DNA of 9,213 bases from Candidatus Pacearchaeota archaeon (lineage in GTDB: Archaea > Nanobdellota > Nanobdellia > Pacearchaeales > GW2011-AR1). The stretch's first letter is position 1, and each line of letters opens with the position of its first letter. Where the stretch lies: positions 1-9,213 of the forward strand of contig JAPLYA010000140.1 in assembly GCA_026395775.1 (NCBI GenBank). The letters are read 5' to 3'. The notes beneath the pieces are model-generated. The model was not told where the DNA came from, did not search any database, and saw only the letters and a list, made by a program, of their open reading frames with translations. Position numbers and translations under genes: made by a program. Positions 2,760 to 9,213 of the stretch are shown piece by piece.

Positions 2760-5700
2760 CTAATCTTTCTCCTTTTTTGCTTTTTCTTTTGGTTCTAACT
2801 CGCGACCCTGCTCATTCATATTCTTAGAGGGTTTTGCGGAATCGCTCGGCTTTGCCAAAGGTCCTGTTACTTTAACTAATAATCCAGGCAGACCTGTTCC
2901 AACTGGAACTGGTTGATTTACAATTATATTTTCTATTACTGATGCAAGCTCATCTTTGCTTCCTTTTATACTTGCATTTACAAACTGCTTGATAGGGGTC
3001 TCGAAACTGGCTCTGGCCAGAATAGAAGATTTCTCAGAAATAATTCCCATTCTTGTTGCTCCTTTTATTGTTCCTTTGTAAGTCATGGCATCTGCAATAA
3101 GCTTTATGTGCCTTGAATCTATGTCCAGGCCTTGTTGCTCTATAACTTTTTTAACTTCTGAGATTATTGCTTGTCGAGCTGCTTCAATTCCAAGAACTTC
3201 ATAAACTTCATAGAGGTTATTTGTTATCGTCTTATCTCTATCAACCCCCTTGACTTCAAATATCTCTTTGAGATTGCTTCCTGCTGTCAAGACAACATAA
3301 TTTTTTTCTCTTTTTACAACAAGTATCTGCTTTATTCCTTTTATTCCTGAAATGCTTAGATCTTTTAATTTTTCTTTTAGCTTATATAATTCCTTGAAAT
3401 TTAACTTTGAATCAACCAGGTAAATTATGTTTTCTTTTTGCTTGACATTAAAGCCTTTTTCCTGAATTCTTGAGGCTATTTTTTCAGGAGAAGTATGGAT
3501 TGACTTGACTGCTTGGTTATCTAGAACAACTTCTATTTTTTTACCTGTGAAATCTAGATTTATTTTTTCAGCTATCTCGTTAAGCTTTACTTCTTTTATT
3601 TTTTCAGCTATAACTCTTGAATCTTTTTCGTTGTTAAAATCCGATTCTAGATAAATCTCCATCAGGGGTGTAGAAGGATTTTTTCTTGCATCAAATATCT
3701 CTATTAATCTTGGAAGTCCTTGGGTAATCTGCATCTCTTGGACTCCTGAGAAGTGGAATACATTTAAGGCCATCTGAGTTGATGGCTCTCCAAATGACTG
3801 GGCGGTTATAATTCCTATGGCTTCTCCAGGAGCAACTTTTTGGTTTTTATGAAGAGCAGAGACATCTAAACTGTCATCTCCATATTTAAACTGGACAATA
3901 GAATCACTTGCATCTCGAACTGTTTCGTCATAGCTTACTTTCAAATCTTGCAGAGCATTTACTAATCTTCTATACAAATATCCAGATTTTGGTGTTCTCA
4001 ATGCTGTGTCCATCATTGCATCTCTTCCTGTCATGCTTCCAAAGAAAAATTCAGTTGGCTTTAGTCCTTTCAGATAGCAGGAATAAATAAATCCGTGAGC
4101 TTCTGGAGATAAATCTTTTTCCTTGAAGAAAGATAATGTTCTATTTGTATAGCCAAAGTTAATTCTTTTGCTCCATAGGGACTGCTGGCCTACAGAACAG
4201 GCTATTTGAGTAATATTAAGCATGTTTCCAACAGCTCCTGACATAATCATTATGCTGGCTGGGCTTTTCTTTGAGAACTCTTCTTTTACAACAGCTCCTA
4301 TTTTTGTTCTTGTCTCGTTCAGAGCTTGAAGAATTTTTATCTCACGAGATTCTTCTTTTGTTTTCCCTGGAATTGGTTCTAGTGAACCCTCATTGAACGA
4401 ATCTATTAGTTTATTTGTTTTATCTTCTGCTTCTAAAATTATTCTTGAAGTTTCTTGCAAGGTTTTTTGATTTACATTTAAATCAGCTATTGATAATGTA
4501 AAGCCCCTTCTTGTCAAGTAGTTTGTTCCAAGGCTGAAAATCTGCTTTAAAATATCAATTGTTTTATCTGCGCCCACTTCCGAATCTAGGGCCTTGACTA
4601 GTAAACCCTCTTCACTTCCAAATGCTTTATTGTCAACAAATCCTGACAATAGTTTTCCCTGGTCTATTTTCAGATAAGCTTCAGAAGGGCATTTATCTTT
4701 TTTACAGTTGTCATAATATTGACAGCCTTTTCCTAGGCAAGCTTTTGTTTTTGTTCCAAAATCAATTTTTGGAAGAACTCTCGAGATAACTTCTCGGCCG
4801 CCTATTAGTTTCTTTTTGATATCTGCTTCAATTCCAGAATAAAATAGTACTTGCTGGGCTTCTTTACCATCCAAAGTATCTGAACATAAAAGATAGTTTC
4901 CTGTAACTGCATCTGTAATTGTTCCTAGCAGATTTGTATTGTTCTTTGAACTGATAAGATTCTTTTTAACATCAAGAAGAATCATTGCCTCGCTTCTTGC
5001 TTCTTCTGTTTGTGGAGAATGAATATTCATTTCATCTCCATCAAAATCTGCATTATAGGGGAAGCAGACAGATGGATGCAATCTAAATGTTTTAGAAGGC
5101 AGGACTCTTACAAAATGGGCCATGAGGCTTTGTTTATGAAGAGAAGGATGTCTGTTAAATAAAACAACATCTCCGTCTTGCAAATGTCTTTCAACAATAT
5201 ACCCCGGGATAAGTTCCTCAAGAATTTCTTGTTTTAAATCAGGAGTAATCTTTTTTCTTTTTCCATCTGGTCTGATTATGTAATTTGCTCCAGGGTAACC
5301 TTCACTATTGATTAGTTCTTTTAATCTTTCTAAATTTAAGCTATTAACTCTCTCAGCAACTGTGATTACTTTTGCTACCTCTAGCGGAACTCCAACTTCA
5401 TTAATGTTAATAAAAGGATCTGGGCTGATAACAGAACGAGCTGAATAATTGACTCTTTTTCCTGCTAGATTATGCCTGATTCTTCCTTCTTTCCCTTTAA
5501 TTCTTTCTGTTATTGTTTTTAGAGGTTGACCAGAACGATGTCTTGCAGGTGGAATTTTTGTTATTGTATTGTCAAAGAAAGTTGTGACATGATATTGCAA
5601 TAAATCCCAAAGATCTTCTATAATAACTTCAGGAGCTCCTGCATTCAAATTCTCCCATAACCTCTGATTGGCACGAATTATGTCCCCTAGTTTATGAGTT

Positions 5701-6350
5701 AAGTCATCTTCACTTCTCTCTCCTGATTCTAGAGTAATAGATGGGCGAACAGTTACAGGAGGAACAAGCATTAAAGTTAGAATAGACCATTCTGGCTTGC
5801 ATGTTTTAGGATTTATTCCTATTAGTCTTAGTTGGTCATCTGGAATTCTTGCAAGTCTCTCTCTTAAATCTGTTGGGAATAATCTTTTCTTTCCCAGATG
5901 GAAAGTTGTTGGTTTTTCTATCTTCATCTTTTCTTGTATTACTTGACAATGAGGGCATTTTTTCACATCCTTTGCTTTTTTAACTCTATCTGTTACTTTG
6001 TATTTTTTCACATCCTCATCACTCAAAAGAAGCTTTCCGCAAGCTTCGCAGAATCTTCTTAAACATAATTCAACTAGAGCAATATAACTGACATGCATAA
6101 CTGGCCGGGCAAGTTCAATCATTCCTGGGTGGCCTAGACATTCTTTTAAAGTGCCTCCGCAAACTCTGCATCTCATTCCTGGTTCGATTACACCCATCCT
6201 TAGATCCATCAAACCCCCATCAACAGGGTAACCATCTACATCATAAAGTTCTGGTGTTATAACTCGAGCATTTGTTATTTTCTTGATTTCTTCGGGGGAA
6301 ATCAAGCCAAATGATACTGCTTTAACTTGTTTTCTTACGTTTTCTGTCAT
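2760..6350 (-). CDS. rpoA: DNA-directed RNA polymerase largest subunit, unsplit A'+A''
   Basis: A 1196-residue homologue of bacterial beta' and Rpb1, carrying both parts that most archaea encode separately as A' and A''. In order: clamp Zn sites (C61, C64, C71, H74; and C101, C104, C132, C135), the lid/rudder region with AGKRVNYSARSVISPDP (296-312), the catalytic NADFDGDEMN (433-442; D435, D437, D439 hold the active-site Mg), a C-x4-C-x5-C-x4-C cluster (538-554), funnel, bridge helix (about 772-813), trigger loop (about 850-872) and the A'' tail domain (GSNLKEIFEVKGVD at 1024-1037, IKLIADAMTYKG at 1082-1093). Only about a dozen residues separate the bridge-helix region from VAPGEAIGI (839-847), so the foot domain is almost absent. 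The last 30 or so residues are a Lys/Glu/Pro-rich tail. The start overlaps the preceding small gene as ATGA, suggesting coupled translation. Confidence 0.96.
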   Translation of the reverse strand: MTENVRKQVKAVSFGLISPEEIKKITNARVITPELYDVDGYPVDGGLMDLRMGVIEPGMRCRVCGGTLKECLGHPGMIELARPVMHVSYIALVELCLRRFCEACGKLLLSDEDVKKYKVTDRVKKAKDVKKCPHCQVIQEKMKIEKPTTFHLGKKRLFPTDLRERLARIPDDQLRLIGINPKTCKPEWSILTLMLVPPVTVRPSITLESGERSEDDLTHKLGDIIRANQRLWENLNAGAPEVIIEDLWDLLQYHVTTFFDNTITKIPPARHRSGQPLKTITERIKGKEGRIRHNLAGKRVNYSARSVISPDPFININEVGVPLEVAKVITVAERVNSLNLERLKELINSEGYPGANYIIRPDGKRKKITPDLKQEILEELIPGYIVERHLQDGDVVLFNRHPSLHKQSLMAHFVRVLPSKTFRLHPSVCFPYNADFDGDEMNIHSPQTEEARSEAMILLDVKKNLISSKNNTNLLGTITDAVTGNYLLCSDTLDGKEAQQVLFYSGIEADIKKKLIGGREVISRVLPKIDFGTKTKACLGKGCQYYDNCKKDKCPSEAYLKIDQGKLLSGFVDNKAFGSEEGLLVKALDSEVGADKTIDILKQIFSLGTNYLTRRGFTLSIADLNVNQKTLQETSRIILEAEDKTNKLIDSFNEGSLEPIPGKTKEESREIKILQALNETRTKIGAVVKEEFSKKSPASIMIMSGAVGNMLNITQIACSVGQQSLWSKRINFGYTNRTLSFFKEKDLSPEAHGFIYSCYLKGLKPTEFFFGSMTGRDAMMDTALRTPKSGYLYRRLVNALQDLKVSYDETVRDASDSIVQFKYGDDSLDVSALHKNQKVAPGEAIGIITAQSFGEPSTQMALNVFHFSGVQEMQITQGLPRLIEIFDARKNPSTPLMEIYLESDFNNEKDSRVIAEKIKEVKLNEIAEKINLDFTGKKIEVVLDNQAVKSIHTSPEKIASRIQEKGFNVKQKENIIYLVDSKLNFKELYKLKEKLKDLSISGIKGIKQILVVKREKNYVVLTAGSNLKEIFEVKGVDRDKTITNNLYEVYEVLGIEAARQAIISEVKKVIEQQGLDIDSRHIKLIADAMTYKGTIKGATRMGIISEKSSILARASFETPIKQFVNASIKGSKDELASVIENIIVNQPVPVGTGLPGLLVKVTGPLAKPSDSAKPSKNMNEQGRELEPKEKAKKEKD

Positions 6351-6547
6351 TTTCGTCTTCGGTTACCTCTGCCGTGGTGGGGATTACGAATATTTTGAAA
6401 ATGCTTTCTTGCTGGAACATGTGTTTCACTTATCTCTTCTACTGTTAAGGTTAGTAAACCCTCATCTGCTGGTTCTTTTACTAAATTATCGTCGTATGCC
6501 GATCTTATTTCTCTCTCTCTATAAACTACATTCTCTTCATTATTCAT
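6347..6547 (-). CDS. Unrecognised 66-residue protein between rpoB and rpoA
   Basis: A 66-residue frame I do not recognise. The N-terminal half is acidic with a probable helix (about 1-22), then a probable strand EGLLTLTVEEIS (29-40), then a basic His/Arg/Gly-rich tail (HVPARKHF at 43-50, HHGRGNRRRK at 57-66) that could contact nucleic acid. The ATG at 6547 overlaps the rpoB stop by 8 bases (ATGAATAA), and its TGA overlaps the rpoA ATG. Such double overlap is good evidence that the frame is translated. No Shine-Dalgarno is visible, so it probably depends on ribosomes finishing rpoB. It is not RpoH, which normally precedes rpoB and has a different pattern. A longer start at 6655 would run 116 bases into rpoB through a Cys/Leu-rich out-of-frame reading, so I reject it. 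Location suggests a polymerase-associated role; this is inference only. Confidence 0.75.
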   Translation of the reverse strand: MNNEENVVYREREIRSAYDDNLVKEPADEGLLTLTVEEISETHVPARKHFQNIRNPHHGRGNRRRK

Positions 6548-9213
6548 ATTTATTTTTAAGTTCGAATTTAGTTCGGATATGCAAGCCTTGCAACTCTTCA
6601 AGCAACAGCTTGAAAGCATAGGAAATTTCAATTGGCTGGGCTTCGTTATTGCCACAAGACAGGCAAGTTATTTTATTTTTGATGTAGTCTTTTACAGCTA
6701 TATCCCCGCATTTTTCACAGACATAAACTATAACTTTGTCTGAATCATATCTTTCTTTTAGCAATAAACTTGCGCCATGGGCAACCAAAGCCTGTTGTTC
6801 CATCTCTCCTAATCTTAGTGCTCCGCCTCTTGCTCTTCCCTCAATAGGTTGTCTTGTTAATAATTGAACTTTGCCAGAAGCTCGAGCATGAAGCTTGTTG
6901 CTTACCATATATTTTAGCTTTAGATAGTACATGTTTCCGATGAATATTTTTGCTTTCAACATTTTTCCTGTTACAGGATCGTACATTGCTTCTTTTCCAT
7001 CATATCTAAAACCTAGAGTTCTTAGCTGATTTTCTAAACTTTCTAAAGACTCGCCTGAGAAAGGTGTTGCATCAACTATCCTGCCTGATGAAGAAGCAAC
7101 TTTTCCTGACAAGGATTCTAGCAAATAACCAACTGACATTCTGCTTGGAATAGAGTGAGGATTGAAAATTAAATCTGGCTTGATTCCAGAGCTTGTGAAT
7201 GGAACATCTGCCTCTTGAATTATTGCTCCTATAACTCCTTTCTGTCCGTGTGGAGCTGAAAACTTATCTCCTAGTTCTGGAATTCTCGAATCTCTTGTTC
7301 TGACTTGAATAATTCTGTTGCCTTCATTGTCAACTGTTACAAAAACCATGTCAATTGTTCCTTTCTCTTCTTGTCTTATCAAACTTGAAGCTTCTTTTCT
7401 TGTTCTTATTGTTATATCTTTTGCTTCTGACATAAATTTTGGGGGTGTTGTTTTTCCAATTAGAACTTCTCCTTCATTTAGTTTTGCTTCAGGATAGGCA
7501 ATCCCATCATCTTCTAGATAGCGATAACTTTCTTCTGTTTTATAGCCAGAAACATCTTTACTTGGGATACAAATCTCATCTTTTAAATTGCCCGCATAGT
7601 GCAATTCAGGAGCTGTGTAGGGCCTGAAATAAGATGATCTGCCTAAACCTCTGTCAACACTTGCCTTGTTCAAAACAATTGAATCTTCAACATTATATCC
7701 TTCTTTTGTCATTACAGCAACAATCATATTTTGTCCTGCTGGATATAAGTTTAAAGTATCATAAACAAAACTTCTTGCAATTGGTTTTTGAGGATAGTGT
7801 AATAAACTGACATCTGTGTCTACTCTTATTGGATAGTTTGCTGCATATATTCCTAATGATTGCTTGAGTCCCTTGCTACCTTTTAGCAATCTTGGAGGAT
7901 GGTCGTGATTTGAAAATGGAACAAGTGAAGTGACTATCCCCAAACAATCAATCAAATCAATTTCTAAGTGTGTTGATTCTCCTGTTATCTTGTCTTTTGT
8001 TAAAGCAACTAAAGCATTCTCTTCTTCGCTTGCATCTAAATACTCAATTAGTCCTTGGTTTAGCATGTCCTGCCATTGAAGTTTGTTTTCTTCCAATAGC
8101 TTTAGATGATCTTCTGTTAATTTTGGCTTGCCTTGATATACAACTATTAATGGTCTTAGCACTCGGCCAACTTCTGTTGAAATTAAGACTGTTTTTGTTG
8201 ATTTCTCTAATCTAATGCTTAGTTCTAAAGGCAATAGGGATTTTCTTCTTTCTTCTCTAACTTTTTGGCAAAAATCAAATCCATCTTTTGTTCCGCCAAT
8301 GAATCTTCCATTGAAAAATACATCATAGTCCGCATCAGCATCTTCTAATCCCAAACTGGTTAATTTTTTTATAAAACTTGATTCTTCCAATGATACAGAG
8401 GTTGAGATTCTTGCTAATAACGCCAGATTTTTTCTTAATCCAATTTCAGTTCCTTCTGGTGTTTCAATTGGGCAGAATCTTCCATAGTGAGTTGGATGCA
8501 AGGTTCTTGCTAAAAAGTTTTCTTGTTCTCCGGGCAAGGTGCTAGATACTCTTTGCAATTGAGATAGCATTGATAAGCAATTTGTCTTGTCCATATTCTG
8601 GGTTACTCCTGTTCTTTCGCCTATCCAACTTCCTGTTGCAATTGCGGATTCAATTCTATGGGTAAATAATGTGGACTTTGCTATTGTTTTCAAGCTATAA
8701 AATTTTCTTCTTTTTGCTGTTTTCATCAAAGAATACTGGATATCTCTCAAAAGAATATTTAGATTTACTCTGAATAAATCAGACATTAAATCGCCAGAAA
8801 GCTTTACTCTTTTATTTGCATAGTGATCTTTATCTGTGGACAATGAAGGGTTGTCTTTTGCAATTAAAAACTGCTTTATGAACTTGCATAAAGTTACTGC
8901 TTTTTCCATTCTGTTTTCTTTTTTTGTTCCAATGTGGGGCATGAAGTAATTGTCTATTCTCTGTTTAACTCTGTCTAGAATTTCTTTTTTTGTTCCTTGT
9001 AATGCTGATTTCTCAGCCATCCACATCATTGCTTCTTCATTTGAAGACATGTTTGCATATTCATATAAATTAACAATCAAGGTATCTGATTCTTTACTTA
9101 CATATCTTGAGATTTCAGATTCCTTTGGCATGCCCAGTGCTTTTAACATTATCATTGCCGGGATATTCTTGAACCTGGAGAAAGATAGTTCAATTATTCC
9201 ATCAGTGCTTTCT
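6540..9213 (-). CDS. rpoB: DNA-directed RNA polymerase second-largest subunit, 5' end cut by window edge
   Basis: 890 residues of the subunit homologous to bacterial beta and Rpb2, running in from the right edge. Archaeal RpoB is usually about 1110-1170 residues, so roughly 220-280 N-terminal residues lie outside. Counting from the internal Met at 9155: GRFCPIETPEGTEIGL (225-240) in the fork region, YPAGQNMIVAVMTKEGYNVE (471-490) then DSIVLN, PELGDKFSAPHGQKG (626-640), NPHSIPSRMSVGYLLE (665-680), the hybrid-binding/clamp part TRQPIEGRARGGALRLGEME (767-786), and the C-terminal Zn site C813/C816/C831/C834. It is continuous across the B''/B' point at which methanogens and halophiles split the gene. 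The stop overlaps the next small gene by 8 bases. Two normally conserved stretches are altered: SAP replaces the usual ASR/TSR before HGQKG, and HDHPPRLLKG replaces HN.SPRN..G. Confidence 0.96.
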   Translation of the reverse strand, partial: ESTDGIIELSFSRFKNIPAMIMLKALGMPKESEISRYVSKESDTLIVNLYEYANMSSNEEAMMWMAEKSALQGTKKEILDRVKQRIDNYFMPHIGTKKENRMEKAVTLCKFIKQFLIAKDNPSLSTDKDHYANKRVKLSGDLMSDLFRVNLNILLRDIQYSLMKTAKRRKFYSLKTIAKSTLFTHRIESAIATGSWIGERTGVTQNMDKTNCLSMLSQLQRVSSTLPGEQENFLARTLHPTHYGRFCPIETPEGTEIGLRKNLALLARISTSVSLEESSFIKKLTSLGLEDADADYDVFFNGRFIGGTKDGFDFCQKVREERRKSLLPLELSIRLEKSTKTVLISTEVGRVLRPLIVVYQGKPKLTEDHLKLLEENKLQWQDMLNQGLIEYLDASEEENALVALTKDKITGESTHLEIDLIDCLGIVTSLVPFSNHDHPPRLLKGSKGLKQSLGIYAANYPIRVDTDVSLLHYPQKPIARSFVYDTLNLYPAGQNMIVAVMTKEGYNVEDSIVLNKASVDRGLGRSSYFRPYTAPELHYAGNLKDEICIPSKDVSGYKTEESYRYLEDDGIAYPEAKLNEGEVLIGKTTPPKFMSEAKDITIRTRKEASSLIRQEEKGTIDMVFVTVDNEGNRIIQVRTRDSRIPELGDKFSAPHGQKGVIGAIIQEADVPFTSSGIKPDLIFNPHSIPSRMSVGYLLESLSGKVASSSGRIVDATPFSGESLESLENQLRTLGFRYDGKEAMYDPVTGKMLKAKIFIGNMYYLKLKYMVSNKLHARASGKVQLLTRQPIEGRARGGALRLGEMEQQALVAHGASLLLKERYDSDKVIVYVCEKCGDIAVKDYIKNKITCLSCGNNEAQPIEISYAFKLLLEELQGLHIRTKFELKNKYE

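Noticed and set aside
6283..6621. Plus-strand open frame across the rpoB-rpoA junction
   Set aside because: Antisense to rpoA, the small gene and rpoB ends; composition is that of a shadow and no TATA box precedes it.
6548..6655. Longer N-terminus for the small inter-rpo gene, starting at 6655
   Set aside because: It would overlap rpoB by 116 bases, and the added residues are a Cys/Leu/Ser-rich out-of-frame reading of a conserved rpoB segment. The ATG at 6547 gives the usual short overlap.
2068..9213. Defence system, integrated element or CRISPR near the polymerase genes
   Set aside because: No integrase, transposase, repeat array or terminal repeats are visible. Apart from the small unknown gene, all genes in this stretch are core transcription genes.

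Overview
The window looks like a piece of an archaeal chromosome, most probably from a DPANN lineage of the Woesearchaeota/Pacearchaeota kind. Seen directly: a RadB-type recombinase paralogue, an archaeal NusA-like KH protein, archaeal-type RNA polymerase large subunits with Zn motifs, strong TTTATA-type TATA boxes placed about 24-28 bases before start codons, and a tRNA gene with an intron at position 37/38. Low GC and compact gene packing fit DPANN. The lineage is an inference from style and divergence, not from a search.

Layout. Positions 1-584 (minus) hold radB, cut by the left edge. Positions 732-1202 (minus) hold a small RelE/ParE-like toxin preceded by a ribbon-helix-helix/DUF7557-like antitoxin, with a TATA box and a dyad that could be its operator. 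Positions 1236-1592 (plus) hold a TATA box, a short tRNA-like hairpin leader, and tRNA-Thr(UGU) with a 13-base intron, ending in a T-rich terminator. Positions 1593-2075 (plus) hold a GNAT acetyltransferase, leaderless by TATA spacing. It converges on, and overlaps by 8 bases, the archaeal nusA-like gene (2068-2478, minus). After a 281-base spacer come the RNA polymerase genes, all on the minus strand and transcribed right to left: rpoB (cut by the right edge), an unrecognised 66-codon gene, and rpoA.

The transcription block keeps the archaeal order rpoB > rpoA > nusA, but with changes. The largest subunit is one unsplit A'+A'' chain, and the stretch between bridge helix and trigger loop, where the archaeal foot domain and the usual gene split lie, is reduced to about a dozen residues. 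A small acidic-then-basic protein is wedged between rpoB and rpoA with overlaps on both sides (8 bases and ATGA), so the three are probably translationally coupled. I see no rpl30e between rpoA and nusA. Several usually near-invariant positions close to the polymerase active centre are altered (RpoB GDKF-SAP-HGQKG, the HN.SPRN region, the bridge-helix N-terminal hinge, the trigger loop).

Five promoters read the same way: a TATA-like octamer centred about 24-28 bases before the start codon or RNA start, implying leaderless transcripts for first genes. The toxin, second in its operon, instead has a clear Shine-Dalgarno. The strongest candidates for something undescribed are the small inter-rpo gene, the reduced foot of RpoA and the tRNA-like leader in front of tRNA-Thr. 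I found no CRISPR array, insertion sequence or integrase.
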